A stretch of 64,000 bases of DNA from SBBV01 sp036555425 (GCA_036555425.1 DATBLL010000080.1:6324-70323); one strand, 5' to 3'. Counted from the first letter of the stretch, positions 42,896 through 51,816 are shown. Translations and numbers: made by a program. Notes: a model not told the origin generated them from the sequence alone.

Positions 42896-43798
42896 CTACT
42901 CCGCCGCTTTCGCCGCCTTGGCGCCTTGGCCGCGGACGAGCGCGTCGTAGTCGTGCATCAGCGCGCGGGTGATCTCGCCGGGCTTGAATTTCTGGTCGCC
43001 GATCGACTGGATCGGCGTGACCTCGGCCGCGGTGCCGCAGATGAAGACTTCCTGTGTCTTCTTGAGCTCCTCGGGCTTGATCTGGCGCTCGACGACCTTG
43101 AAGCTGCGCTTTTTCGCGAGGTCGATCACGGTGCGGCGGGTGATGCCGTCGAGGAAGCAATCCGGCGTCGGCGTGTGGATGACGCCGTCCTGCACCAGGA
43201 ACACGTTGGCGCCCGTCGTCTCGGCGACGAGGCCGCGCCAGTCGAGCATCATCGCGTCGGCGTAGCCGTCGCGCTCGGCGATGTGCTTGCTGATCGTGCA
43301 GATCATGTAGAGGCCGGCGGCCTTGCTTTTGGAGGGCGCCGTGGCCGGGTCGGGTCGCTTGTATTTCGCCCAGGCGAGCTTGATGCCTTCCATGCGCGCC
43401 TCGGGCGAGAAATACGACGGCCACTCCCACGTTGCGATGGCGACGTTGATGCGGTTCTTCTGCGCCGATACGCCCATCATCTCGCTGCCGCGCCAGGCGA
43501 GCGGGCGGACATAGCCGTCGGTGAGCTTGTTGGCCTTCAAGGTCTGCCGGCAGGCCTCGTCGATCTCGGCGACCGTGTAGGGGATCTTGAAGTCGAGGAT
43601 CTCGGCCGAATTGTGCAGGCGCTCGGTGTGCTCGGTCAGCTTGAAGATCGTGCCGTTATAGGCGCGCTCGCCCTCGAAGACGCAGGAGGCGTAATGGAGG
43701 GCATGGGTGAGGACGTGTAGCTTCGCCTCCCGCCACGGCACCAGTTCGCCGTTCATCCAAATCCAGCCGTCGCGGTCATGAAAGGGCAGCATTGACAT
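42896..43798 (-). CDS. ilvE: branched-chain amino acid aminotransferase
   Basis: A 300-residue class IV PLP aminotransferase. HALHYASCVFEGERAYNG at the N-terminus, MMLDWRGLVAETTGANVFLV, and PTPDCFLDGITRRTVIDLA are hallmark blocks. It makes or degrades leucine, isoleucine and valine. The start is ATG 43798; ATG 43792 is the next. The MarR regulator begins divergently 135 bp away, a common alphaproteobacterial pair that suggests control by it. Confidence 0.94.
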   Translation of the reverse strand: MSMLPFHDRDGWIWMNGELVPWREAKLHVLTHALHYASCVFEGERAYNGTIFKLTEHTERLHNSAEILDFKIPYTVAEIDEACRQTLKANKLTDGYVRPLAWRGSEMMGVSAQKNRINVAIATWEWPSYFSPEARMEGIKLAWAKYKRPDPATAPSKSKAAGLYMICTISKHIAERDGYADAMMLDWRGLVAETTGANVFLVQDGVIHTPTPDCFLDGITRRTVIDLAKKRSFKVVERQIKPEELKKTQEVFICGTAAEVTPIQSIGDQKFKPGEITRALMHDYDALVRGQGAKAAKAAE

Positions 43799-43932
43799 CC
43801 TATTTGCCTCGCGGGTTTAGTCCGGCGGCCCCACCCTGACCGGCGCCACCGGGAGCGCATGCGATAATTCCGCGCACGAAAATTTCGCGGAAAGGGCCTT
43901 CCGCGTAACATCGTGACGCGAGGGAGTCAAGA

Positions 43933-44388
43933 ATGCCCGAGTTCCGGGCGGGCGCAAGCCCCCTATTCCTCCGCGACGACGACCTGCGGCAGGGCCTCGA
44001 CATGCTGTTTTTCGCCTGGCGCGATCTTGCCGCCGAGGCCGACCCGACGCTGGAAAAGGAGGGCCTCGGGCGGGCCCATCACCGGGCGCTCTACTTCATC
44101 GGCCGCAACCCCAGCCTCGCGGTGGGCGAGCTTATGGCCATCCTCGGGATCACCAAGCAGAGTCTGGGCCGCATCCTCAAGGACCTCGCGGCGAAGGGCC
44201 TGGTGAGCCAATCGGTCGGCAGCGCCGACCGGCGCGAGCGCCGCCTCGCCCTCACCACGAGCGGCCAGGCGCTCGAGCAGGCGCTGACGGCGCCGCAGCG
44301 CGCGCTCATGGCCAACGCCTATCGCGCCGCGGGCGCCGAAGCGGTGGCGGGTTTCCGCACGGTGCTGACCGGCTTGCGGAAGCGATAG
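43933..44388 (+). CDS. MarR-family transcriptional regulator
   Basis: A 151-residue winged-helix protein. LAVGELMAILGITKQSLGRIL (helix-turn-helix) and DRRERRLALTTSGQALEQAL (wing) are clear. MarR proteins typically repress adjacent or divergent genes in response to small molecules; divergent ilvE is the obvious candidate target. An imperfect palindromic element lies after it. The effector is not known. Confidence 0.9.
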   Translation: MPEFRAGASPLFLRDDDLRQGLDMLFFAWRDLAAEADPTLEKEGLGRAHHRALYFIGRNPSLAVGELMAILGITKQSLGRILKDLAAKGLVSQSVGSADRRERRLALTTSGQALEQALTAPQRALMANAYRAAGAEAVAGFRTVLTGLRKR

Positions 44389-44410
44389 AGCAAGATTCGA
44401 CTGTCTCACG

Positions 44411-44527
44411 CGAAGGGGCGCGCCGCGCGCGACCAGCCGACGCGTCGTGGGTTGAAGAGCCGCGCTCACACTGTGCACGTAGTCCAAGCCGCAGCCGTGG
44501 CGGCAGGGCGCGCGCAGCGCGCCCTAC
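44411..44527. repeat. palindromic intergenic repeat, family 1 (decayed copy C)
   Basis: Right arm agggcgcgcgcagcgcgccc (44505-44524) matches the family; the left arm (gaaggggcgcgccgcgcgcg, from 44412) is degenerate, with a spacer longer than in copies A and B. Confidence 0.6.
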
Positions 44528-44548
44528 GATGGATTCACCGTGCGCGCG

Positions 44549-44580
44549 AAAAAAAAGGGAGCGCCATCGCTGGCGCTCCC
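44549..44580 (-). terminator. intrinsic terminator for the first Tyr/Gly-rich gene
   Basis: Arms gggagcgcca (44557-44566) and tggcgctccc (44571-44580) pair perfectly around TCGC. On the minus strand the stem is followed by a run of eight T. It lies 29 bp after the stop of the gene at 44610-44903. Confidence 0.88.
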
Positions 44581-44609
44581 TTCCCTATCCTCTCTTTCGG
44601 TTTCAGGCG

Positions 44610-44903
44610 TTACCGGATGGTGAAGCCGAAGCCGAAGCTCGGGCCGTAGTACGGGTAATAGCCATAGCCGTACGGGTAGCCGTAGTAGCCGTAGTGCCGC
44701 GGGTAATGGTACCGCGGATAGTAGCCGTAGCCGTGGTAGCCGTAGTGATAGCGGTGCCAGACCGGCGTCACCGCGCTGGCGTCGCTGCGCTGCGCGGAGG
44801 GCTGATCGCCCGAGATGTTTGCCGCAGGGGCGGCGTTGGCGGTGCCGGCAAAGCCGAGCCCGGCCGCGATCAAAGCGGCGCTGGTGATTCGAACAATCGT
44901 CAT
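44610..44903 (-). CDS. Tyr/Gly/His-rich secreted small protein
   Basis: A 97-residue protein with signal peptide (1-24, ANA/A) and a C-terminal domain of Tyr, Gly, His and Pro (YHYGYHGYGYYP, YGYYGYPYGYGYYP) ending FGFGFTIR. AAAGGAGGT precedes ATG 44903, a strong ribosome site. A paralogue lies upstream (45145-45495) with the same plan. Such proteins are exported; metal or polymer binding is guesswork. It has its own terminator. Confidence 0.78.
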   Translation of the reverse strand: MTIVRITSAALIAAGLGFAGTANAAPAANISGDQPSAQRSDASAVTPVWHRYHYGYHGYGYYPRYHYPRHYGYYGYPYGYGYYPYYGPSFGFGFTIR

Positions 44904-45092
44904 CGGAACCTCCTTTGGCTGCGAAAATTAGGAGCGCCTCCGGCCGCTCCCTCTTCCGATGCGAGTCTTACGTCTCTCGGTGGGTGCAGTTCACCTGCCC
45001 GCGTCGAAACGTGACCGAACGCGCGGCTTCCTTCATGTGGCGTTCAGACTGGGGCGCGGTGCTCTCCATAATGTGAGTCGCGCCCGGGCACG

Positions 45093-45118
45093 AAAAAGGG
45101 CGCACAAAGCGTGCGCCC
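45093..45118 (-). terminator. intrinsic terminator for the second Tyr/Gly-rich gene
   Basis: Arms gggcgcac (45098-45105) and gtgcgccc (45111-45118) pair around 5 bases; the minus-strand stem is followed by TTTTT. It is 27 bp beyond the stop at 45145. Confidence 0.85.
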
Positions 45119-45144
45119 CTTCGCGTCGAGCGGTGCCGCGGAGA

Positions 45145-45495
45145 TTACCAGCCGATGCCGAGGCGCACGCCGGGCGTGCGGATGAAGAGCCCGCCATGCG
45201 GCCGAGGGCGGTAGCCGTAGTAGCCGTGGCGATAGCCATAGGGATACGGTGCGTAATAGCGCGGCGGTGGGGGCGGCGGCGCGTAGCCATACGGCGCGTA
45301 ATGGGGCTGGTAGTAGGTGCCGTAATAGCCGCTGTGATAATAGCCGTAGTGATGTACCGGCGTGGCCGCGGATTTCGCCGTATCGACGGTGTCGGCCCCG
45401 AGCGCCAGCGCGGGCGCCGCTTGGGACGCTCCGGCGGTGGCGAGCGCGCCAGCCGCGGCGATGGCGGCGGCGCCGGCAATGCGAGCGATGTTCAT
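45145..45495 (-). CDS. Tyr/Pro/Gly-rich secreted protein, paralogue of the preceding
   Basis: A 116-residue protein from ATG 45495 (GGAGAGG upstream). The first 26 residues are a signal peptide (ASQA/AP), followed by repeated HYGYYHSGYYGTYY, a PPPPPP stretch and YPYGYRHGYYGYRP, ending with RTPGVRLGIGW. It shares the N-terminal MxIxRI, the AP start of the mature part and the Tyr-Gly pattern with the 97-residue neighbour, so the pair arose by duplication. Divergent from the response regulator gene. Confidence 0.78.
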   Translation of the reverse strand: MNIARIAGAAAIAAAGALATAGASQAAPALALGADTVDTAKSAATPVHHYGYYHSGYYGTYYQPHYAPYGYAPPPPPPRYYAPYPYGYRHGYYGYRPRPHGGLFIRTPGVRLGIGW

Positions 45496-45640
45496 GTCGA
45501 CCTCTCCTTTGCACCATGCATACGGAGCCTTGGCGCGCCCCGTTTGTTGGCGCGATGCATAGCCGCCCCGCGCTGAACCCATCCTGACGCTGGCATTCAT
45601 CCACCGTTCAGTTTCAAGGCGCTCCGTCTATAATCGCGCG

Positions 45641-46327
45641 ATGGAGACGGAACAGCCGCATATCCTCGTGGTCGACGACGACCGCCGCCTGCGCGATCTG
45701 CTGCGGCGCTTTCTCGCCGAAAACGGCTTTCGCGTGACAGTGGCCGCCGATGCGCGCGAGGCGCGCGCCACCGTCGGCAGCTTCGCCTTCGATGCGATCA
45801 TCCTCGACGTGATGATGCCGGGCGAATCGGGCCTGCATCTCGCCAGCGACCTCCGCAAAAAATTGGAGACGCCGATCCTGCTGCTGACCGCGATGGGCGA
45901 GAGCGAGGACCGCATCTCCGGCTTCGAGCACGGCGCCGACGACTACCTCGTCAAGCCCTTCGAGCCGCGCGAGCTCGTGCTGCGCGTGAGATCGCTGCTG
46001 CGCCGCGCCTTGCGCCCCGCGCCGGCAACCAGCGACGAGATCAAGATGGGCGCCTACCGCTTCCGCCTCGACCGGCTCGAGCTCTTCCGCGGCGAGGAGC
46101 GCATCAAGCTCACCGAGTCGGAGGCGCGCCTGCTCGGCGCGCTGGCGAAGAAGGCGGGCGCGCCGCTCTCGCGCGAGGAGCTCGCGGCCGAGACCGGCGC
46201 CGAGGGCGGCGAGCGCGCGATCGACGTGCAGGTGACGCGCCTGCGGCGGAAGCTCGAGGACGATCCGCGCGGGCCGCGCTATCTCCAGACCGCGCGCGGC
46301 AAGGGCTACCTCCTGCTGCCGGATTGA
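45641..46327 (+). CDS. OmpR-family response regulator
   Basis: A 228-residue regulator: receiver domain with VVDDD, phospho-acceptor Asp in ILDVMMPG (near 54) and the KPFEP lysine, followed by a winged-helix DNA-binding domain (VQVTRLRRKLEDDPRGPRYLQT). It is translated just ahead of the kinase gene and its stop is 6 bp before that ATG. Target genes unknown; the divergent Tyr-rich gene is a candidate by position. Confidence 0.94.
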   Translation: METEQPHILVVDDDRRLRDLLRRFLAENGFRVTVAADAREARATVGSFAFDAIILDVMMPGESGLHLASDLRKKLETPILLLTAMGESEDRISGFEHGADDYLVKPFEPRELVLRVRSLLRRALRPAPATSDEIKMGAYRFRLDRLELFRGEERIKLTESEARLLGALAKKAGAPLSREELAAETGAEGGERAIDVQVTRLRRKLEDDPRGPRYLQTARGKGYLLLPD

Positions 46328-46332
46328 GCGCG

Positions 46333-47646
46333 ATGTGGTGGTTCAAGCGCTATCTTCCGAAATCGCTGCTCGGCCGGGCGCTCACCATCCTGGCGGCGCC
46401 GATCATCCTGGTCCAGGTGATCGCGATCTGGATCTTCTTCGACAATCACGTCGACGCCGTGACGCGCAACGCCGCGCGCTCGCTCGCGGGCGAGATCGGC
46501 CTGGCGCTCACGCTGATCGACACCAGCGCCGACGCCAAGCAGCGCGCCGCGGCGATCGAATTGGCCGAACGCTATCTCAGCATCAATCTCACCTGGCGCC
46601 CCGGCGCCAAGCTTGGGGCCAATATCAAGCACGTGGGCGACGACACGCGCGCCGGCACGGAGCTGATCGTGGCGATGCACCCGTTGGGCGTGCCGTTCCA
46701 GATCGACACCGAAACGCTGCCGCGCCAGATCCGCGTCGCCGTCGCCGGCAACACCGGCGTGCTCGAAGTGGTGGCCACGCGCAGGAAGCTCGGCAGCACG
46801 ACCAACGACATCTTCGTCATCTGGTCGATCGGCAGCGCGGCGGTGACGCTCGGCATCGCCATCATCTTCATGCGCAACCTGGTGAAGCCGATCCGGCGCC
46901 TGGCCGAGGCGGCCGACGCCTTCGGCAAGGGCCGCGACGTGCCCGACTTCAAGCCCTACGGCGCCCGCGAGGTGCGCCAGGCGGCGGCCGCCTTCCTCAT
47001 CATGCGCGAGCGCCTGCAGCGCCAGTTGCAGCAGCGCACCGAGATGCTGGCCGGCGTCTCGCACGACCTCCGCACGCCGCTGGCGCGCATGAAGCTCGAG
47101 ATCGCGATGCTCGGCGACAAGCCCGAGGCCAGGGGCCTCGCTTCCGACGTCGGCGAGATGGAGCAGATGGTCGAGGGCTATCTTGCCTTCGCGCGCGGCG
47201 AGGGCAGCGAGCAGGCGGTGCCGGTGAACCTGCCCGAGCTCCTGGAAGACGTCGTCCAGGCGGCGCAGAGGAACGGCGGCAACGTGACGCTCAAGACCAA
47301 GGGCCCGATGCGCGTGACGCTGCGGCCCAACGGCTTCCGCCGCTGCATCACCAACCTCATCGCCAACGCCGCCCGCTTCGGCACCGCCGTCCAGCTCCAG
47401 GCGCAGCGGAAGCCGCATTTCATCGAGATCACGGTCGACGACGACGGCCCGGGCGTGCCCGAGGAGAAGCGCGAGGACGTCTTCCGCCCGTTCTACCGCC
47501 TCGACAACGAGCGCAACGAAAGCACCGGCAGCGCCGGCCTCGGCCTCACCATCGCCCGCGACGTGGTGCGCGGGCACGGCGGCGACATCCAACTCACCGA
47601 TTCGCCGCTGGGCGGTCTGCGCGTGCTGATCCGGCTGCCGGTTTAG
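46333..47646 (+). CDS. HAMP-domain sensor histidine kinase
   Basis: A 437-residue membrane kinase. Transmembrane segments at about 15-35 and 165-187 flank a 130-residue periplasmic sensor; HAMP follows, then the H-box AGVSHDLRTPLARMKLE (His near 243), N-box NLIANAARFG, and GLGLTIARDVV. It phosphorylates the preceding response regulator. ATG 46333 is preferred to TTG 46324. The two genes form an operon. Signal unknown. Confidence 0.93.
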   Translation: MWWFKRYLPKSLLGRALTILAAPIILVQVIAIWIFFDNHVDAVTRNAARSLAGEIGLALTLIDTSADAKQRAAAIELAERYLSINLTWRPGAKLGANIKHVGDDTRAGTELIVAMHPLGVPFQIDTETLPRQIRVAVAGNTGVLEVVATRRKLGSTTNDIFVIWSIGSAAVTLGIAIIFMRNLVKPIRRLAEAADAFGKGRDVPDFKPYGAREVRQAAAAFLIMRERLQRQLQQRTEMLAGVSHDLRTPLARMKLEIAMLGDKPEARGLASDVGEMEQMVEGYLAFARGEGSEQAVPVNLPELLEDVVQAAQRNGGNVTLKTKGPMRVTLRPNGFRRCITNLIANAARFGTAVQLQAQRKPHFIEITVDDDGPGVPEEKREDVFRPFYRLDNERNESTGSAGLGLTIARDVVRGHGGDIQLTDSPLGGLRVLIRLPV

Positions 47647-47681
47647 GTTTGTTTCTCTGTTCCCCGCCGAGCCCCGTTGAT

Positions 47682-47710
47682 TTATACGCAGCCCGCGTTT
47701 TGCGTATAAT
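47682..47710 (+). promoter_or_regulatory. consensus-like promoter and palindrome before the radical SAM gene
   Basis: TTATACGCA (47682-47690) and TGCGTATAA (47701-47709) form a perfect 9-bp inverted repeat 10 bp apart. The right half ends in TATAAT (47705-47710), a perfect -10 box; TTATAC (47682-47687) lies 17 bp upstream of it as a poor -35. GTG 47720 is 10 bp after the -10, so the RNA would be nearly leaderless. Binding protein unknown. Confidence 0.5.
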
Positions 47711-47719
47711 TCCCACCGT

Positions 47720-48730
47720 GTGGCAGACGCTGGCGCCGACCAAATCCAATTTGCTGGAGACGATTCACTGAACGGCAAAGTCACCATTTCGCTGCCGAAG
47801 GCGCATCCGGCGCGGGCGCGGTTCCGCGCGCGCTTTCCGATGCTCTACGAGCGCTTCCGGCTGTTCCGCTGGAAGCTGAAGGATCTTTACCTGCGCATGT
47901 CGGGCCGCGGCGTTTTCCGCCGCCTCGCCGCGGCGGCGGAGAAGCCCGCCCATATCGAGATCGAGACGATCAACAAGTGCAACAGTACTTGCGGCTTCTG
48001 CCCGGTGAACCGCAATTCCGATCCGCGCAAGACGATGCGCATGGACGAAGCGCTGTTCCGCCGCATCATCGACGAGCTCGCGGCCTGGGACTATCGCGGC
48101 ACGCTCAATCTTTTCTCGAACAACGAGCCGTTCCTCGACAAGCGCATCTACGACTTCGCGGCCTACGCGCGGGCGAAGCTGCCGCAGGCGTTCGTGCAGA
48201 TCATCAGCAACGGCACCGCGCTCGACACGGCCGGCGCCGAGCGCATCCTGCCCAGCCTCTCGCACATGGTGATCAACAACTACGCCACCGAATACAAGCT
48301 GCACGCCAACGTGGCGGCGATCATCGCCCATCTCGAGACGAAGCGCCCCGAGCTCGCCGACAAGCTCGTGGTGGGCTACCGCCTGCTCGACGAGTTCAAG
48401 ACCAACCGCGCCGGCAACGCGCCCAACCGCAAGGTGCGGGCGCCGCATTTTGCGAGCCCCTGCGCCTATCCCTTCTTCCAGATGGTGATCCGGCCCGACG
48501 GCAAGCTTTCGATGTGCTGTAACGACGCGCTCGGCGAGGACACGCTCGGCGACGTCGCCACCGAGGGCGTCAAAGGCGCCTGGCTCAACGCCAATCGGCG
48601 CTCGGTGCAGCAGGCGATGCTGAAGGGCCGCCACACGATTCCGCTCTGCGCCAAATGCGACAACCTCGCCTGGTCGCGCCCGAAGCGCATCGCCAAGGCG
48701 GTGGCGAGCGGGAATTTCACGGGGGCGTAG
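47720..48730 (+). CDS. radical SAM/SPASM domain protein
   Basis: A 336-residue radical SAM enzyme. The cluster motif is CNSTCGFCPV (near 87-96). The C-terminal SPASM-type cysteines are in SPCAYPFFQM, LSMCCND and PLCAKCDNL. IETINKCNS and LNLFSNNEPFLDKR resemble the SPASM proteins that modify peptides or sugars. The GTG start at 47720 is the only good candidate; the promoter directly before it would give a short or no leader. No small precursor peptide gene is evident nearby. Substrate unknown. Confidence 0.82.
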   Translation: MADAGADQIQFAGDDSLNGKVTISLPKAHPARARFRARFPMLYERFRLFRWKLKDLYLRMSGRGVFRRLAAAAEKPAHIEIETINKCNSTCGFCPVNRNSDPRKTMRMDEALFRRIIDELAAWDYRGTLNLFSNNEPFLDKRIYDFAAYARAKLPQAFVQIISNGTALDTAGAERILPSLSHMVINNYATEYKLHANVAAIIAHLETKRPELADKLVVGYRLLDEFKTNRAGNAPNRKVRAPHFASPCAYPFFQMVIRPDGKLSMCCNDALGEDTLGDVATEGVKGAWLNANRRSVQQAMLKGRHTIPLCAKCDNLAWSRPKRIAKAVASGNFTGA

Positions 48731-48764
48731 GGCGCGCTGAACTTCGCGCAACTCCCCCGGTCGA

Positions 48765-48937
48765 TGTCGTCCCGGGTGCTGCGCAGCATGGCGCGCTCCT
48801 TGGCGCGACATGGTGCGCGTCCGCCAGAGGCGGCGCTATCCCGGGACCCAAACGTCTTAATGATGCGAGTGTGCTGGACCAAGCGGCGTCAGCGCTTCGT
48901 TTAGGTCCCGGGTCTGCGCAGCAGACCCGGGACGACA
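48765..48937. repeat. MITE-like element with 12-bp terminal inverted repeats
   Basis: 173 bp bounded by tgtcgtcccggg (48765-48776) and its exact inverse cccgggacgaca (48926-48937). Inside near the right end is a perfect 13-bp hairpin (48905-48917 with 48921-48933). No coding capacity. The first 23 bp are identical to 54021-54043, the start of a smaller element. Confidence 0.75.
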
Positions 48938-48954
48938 CAGCATATGAATCTGCG

Positions 48955-49434
48955 TCAAATGAACACCTGCATCGCCTCGTGGCAGGCCTCGGCGTTGACG
49001 AGGTCGACGCGCTTCAGGCGGATGCGCAAGCCCGCCTCGGTCGGCGCGAGATGGTGCGTGTAGGCTCCGGCGAAGATGCGCTGGCGGTTGTCCTGGACTT
49101 CGGCCATGTGGAAGCGCGAGCGGACGACGAGCTCGCCCGCGCCGCCGGCGCCGTCGATCGCGACATTGCCGACCATGCGGCTGGTACGCACCGGAAGCGC
49201 CACGCCGTGTGCGCGCGGATGGCGCAAGCGCTCGATGCGCATGCGCATCAGCGCCTTGTTCTCGTGGAACAGCGAGACGTGGTCGTCGGGGTTCGCCTGA
49301 TCGGGCGAAGCCGGTACCCAGTACCAGCCATCCTCGGCGAAGAGCGCGAGCCATGCCTCGTAGTCGCCGCGGTCCAAGAGCTCCGCCTCGGCGATGAGAA
49401 GACGCTCGATCTCGGAGCGCTCCGGAGCGCTCAT
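48955..49434 (-). CDS. aromatic ring-hydroxylating dioxygenase, beta subunit
   Basis: A 159-residue SnoaL/NTF2-fold protein typical of the small subunits of Rieske dioxygenases (LLIAEAELLDRGDYEAWLALFAEDGWYW, then VGNVAIDG and SRFHMAEVQDNRQRIFAGAY). Its ATG (49434) overlaps the alpha-subunit stop by 4 bp, so the two are co-translated. It has a structural role in the hexameric oxygenase. An apparent 619-residue open frame continuing upstream in this frame is an artefact of overlap. Confidence 0.9.
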   Translation of the reverse strand: MSAPERSEIERLLIAEAELLDRGDYEAWLALFAEDGWYWVPASPDQANPDDHVSLFHENKALMRMRIERLRHPRAHGVALPVRTSRMVGNVAIDGAGGAGELVVRSRFHMAEVQDNRQRIFAGAYTHHLAPTEAGLRIRLKRVDLVNAEACHEAMQVFI

Positions 49435-50732
49435 GGCGCCCCGTCCATATAGGCAGACCAGGCCCGGTATTGGTTGCGGATGTAGGCCTCGCTCAGCGCG
49501 GTCGAGCGCGTCCCGGCGCCATCCGGACGCTCGGCGCCGGCGCCGCGGTGGAGGCTCACCCAATCGCCGCCCTCGGCCGCCGCGCCGCCCTGCACCCGCG
49601 CATAGGCTTCGAGATCGTCGGCTTTGACGATCGAGGACGGCGAATGCACGGTGTTGGCGAAGGCGATGTTGCGCCGGTGCATCCAATCGGGCGCGCCCTT
49701 CATGCGCAGCACCCAGATGTCGATGCGCGTCAATTCGGGCGCGAGCGGCAGGATCACGCGCAGCTGCATGAACACCGGATGCACCGACATGCCGGGATAG
49801 AACATCGCGTTGTGCCGCTGCGTGTCGAGCACTTCGGCGGCGCGCTCCGCGCCGAGCCGCGACTCGAGCCGCGCTACATAGTCGAGATATTCCGGCTCCC
49901 GCGAAGACTGGCGGCGGAAGCCTTTCATGTCGCTGTGGCCGTAGCCGTGGCAGGCGACTTCGAGCGCTTCCATCTGCTCGTAGGTCTGGCTGTTGGCAGC
50001 GACGACCTCCGCGCGGAAGCGCGTCAGCGCGTCGGGCGCCGCGGCGGCCGCGCGCTTCGCCGCCTCGAATGACGATTGGTGCACGATCGCGGCGTGCGCG
50101 CCGTCGTGCAGGTTCTCGAGGTAGATCTTCCAGTTGTTGCGCTGCAGCGTCTGGAAGCAGCCGCCGGCGATTTCGAGCGCGCCCTCGGGCGCACGCTCGA
50201 CCATGTTGTCGAGATTGGCCGCAGCCGGGCCGAGAAACTCGGCGAGATCGGGCCCGGTATCGGCAAGGCTGGCGAAGACGAAGCCGCGATAGGCGGCGAC
50301 GCGCGGCAGCTTCCGCATTCTCGACTCGGGCGCGCCGCGCTCGAAGCCGGTGCCGGCATAGTCGCCGGCGCGCGGGATCGATTGGAGCGCACCGTCGAGC
50401 CGGTAGGTCCAGCCGTGATAGGCGCAGCGGAACGTCTCGGTGTGGCCGCAGCGCTCGGGCGCCACGATGGCGGCGCGATGGGCGCAGCGGTTGAACAGCA
50501 CCAGGACGCCGCCATCCGCCTGCCGCACCATGACGACCGGCTGGCCCGCGAGCGCCGTCGTGAAGAAATCCCCCACTGCCGGCACCTGGCTTTCGTGGCC
50601 GACATAGAGCCAGGCGCGGCCGAAGATGCGCCGGCGCTCCAGCGCGAAGATCGCGGGATCGGTATAGACGCGCCGATGCACGCGCCGGTCCTCGACCAGC
50701 GCCGCGGGCGATGCAGCGGCCGCAGCGTCCAT
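49431..50732 (-). CDS. aromatic ring-hydroxylating dioxygenase, alpha subunit (Rieske)
   Basis: A 433-residue catalytic subunit. The Rieske 2Fe-2S ligands are in FNRCAHRAAIV and FRCAYHGWTY (C-x-H ... C-x2-H). The mononuclear iron site is in NNWKIYLENLHDGAHAAIVH. It inserts oxygen into an aromatic ring using electrons from a reductase that is not in the window. The ATG at 50732 is preceded by GAGGAC. The substrate is unknown; sequence style resembles anthranilate/salicylate- or carbazole-type enzymes only loosely. Divergent from an ABC importer. Confidence 0.92.
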   Translation of the reverse strand: MDAAAAASPAALVEDRRVHRRVYTDPAIFALERRRIFGRAWLYVGHESQVPAVGDFFTTALAGQPVVMVRQADGGVLVLFNRCAHRAAIVAPERCGHTETFRCAYHGWTYRLDGALQSIPRAGDYAGTGFERGAPESRMRKLPRVAAYRGFVFASLADTGPDLAEFLGPAAANLDNMVERAPEGALEIAGGCFQTLQRNNWKIYLENLHDGAHAAIVHQSSFEAAKRAAAAAPDALTRFRAEVVAANSQTYEQMEALEVACHGYGHSDMKGFRRQSSREPEYLDYVARLESRLGAERAAEVLDTQRHNAMFYPGMSVHPVFMQLRVILPLAPELTRIDIWVLRMKGAPDWMHRRNIAFANTVHSPSSIVKADDLEAYARVQGGAAAEGGDWVSLHRGAGAERPDGAGTRSTALSEAYIRNQYRAWSAYMDGAP

Positions 50733-50919
50733 CGTGTCCTCGCGAAACGACCGGGGCGCAGTGTGCCGCCCGCTTCCGTTGACCACAAGCGGGGCCGCGC
50801 GTAGCTTCGGCCACGGAAGCGCAAGAACAGAAAATGCGCGCGAGGGATGACCGGACGATGATCAGGAGCGGGGCCGCGGCGGCAGCCCAGGCGCGGGCGG
50901 ACTAGGATTACGCGCGGCG

Positions 50920-51816
50920 ATGGCCCAGATCGAAGCGCTCGTCCGCACCATGTTCGAGCAGGGTTTCCTGTTCGCGTTCCTGGGCCTCGGCGTCCTCATC
51001 ACCTTCCGCTTCTTCCGCTTCCCCGACCTCACCGCCGAGGGAAGCTATCCCTTGGGTGGCGCGGTGGCAGCGAAGCTCATCGTCTCGGGCTGGGACCCGT
51101 TCAGCGCCACGCTGGCGGCGACGCTGGCCGGCTCCACGGCCGGCATCGTCACCGCCCTCGTGCACACCAAGCTCAGGATCAATAACATCATCGCCGGCAT
51201 CATCGTGATGACGGCGCTCTACACGGTGAACCTCCGCGTGATGGGCGCCGCCAACACGCCGCTGCTCGACAAGCCCTCGGTGTTCGGCGAGGTGGTCGCG
51301 GCGGTCAATATTCTCGGCTTCGATCTGCATGAGAATGCGCTCAGCACGATTCCGATCGCGTTCGTGCTGCTCAGCCTCTCGGGCGCGGCGCTGGTATGGT
51401 TCTTCCACACCGACCTCGGCCTCGCGGTGCGCGCCACCGGGCAGAACGAGGCGATGATCCTCTCGCTCGGCGTCGACATCGACAAGACCAAGATCGTGGG
51501 GCTCGCGCTCTCGAACGGCTTCATCGCGTTCTCGGGCGCGCTGGTGGCCCAGAACCACGGCTTCGCCGATATCGGCATGGGCATCGGCATCCTCGTCGCG
51601 GGCGCCGCCGCGGTGTTGATCGGCGAGACGATCTTCGGCGACCGCACCGTCGGTTGGTGGGTATTCGCCGCCATCGTCGGCATGCTCATCTACCAGTTCC
51701 TGGCCGCCGCGGCCCTGCGCGTGGGCTTGACGGCCAACGACCTGAAGCTGATCACCGCCGTGCTGCTGCTGGCGGCGCTCGCGATCCCGCGCTTCCGCGT
51801 CAGGGTCTTGCGATGA
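50920..51816 (+). CDS. ABC transporter permease (TrpY-like)
   Basis: A 298-residue integral membrane protein with about eight hydrophobic segments. LTAEGSYPLGGAVAAKLI, INNIIAGIIVMTALYTVNLRVMG and GLALSNGFIAFSGALVAQNHGFADIGMG are typical of the permease in the TrpXYZ/BMP-like importer family. It is first of three genes (permease, ATPase, binding protein). The ligand may be aromatic because it stands divergently beside a Rieske dioxygenase, but that is inference. Confidence 0.85.
   Translation: MAQIEALVRTMFEQGFLFAFLGLGVLITFRFFRFPDLTAEGSYPLGGAVAAKLIVSGWDPFSATLAATLAGSTAGIVTALVHTKLRINNIIAGIIVMTALYTVNLRVMGAANTPLLDKPSVFGEVVAAVNILGFDLHENALSTIPIAFVLLSLSGAALVWFFHTDLGLAVRATGQNEAMILSLGVDIDKTKIVGLALSNGFIAFSGALVAQNHGFADIGMGIGILVAGAAAVLIGETIFGDRTVGWWVFAAIVGMLIYQFLAAAALRVGLTANDLKLITAVLLLAALAIPRFRVRVLR

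Noticed and set aside
48955..50814. A 619-codon apparent fusion on the minus strand
   Set aside because: Only its last 159 codons are real (dioxygenase beta subunit); the rest overlaps the alpha subunit in the wrong frame.
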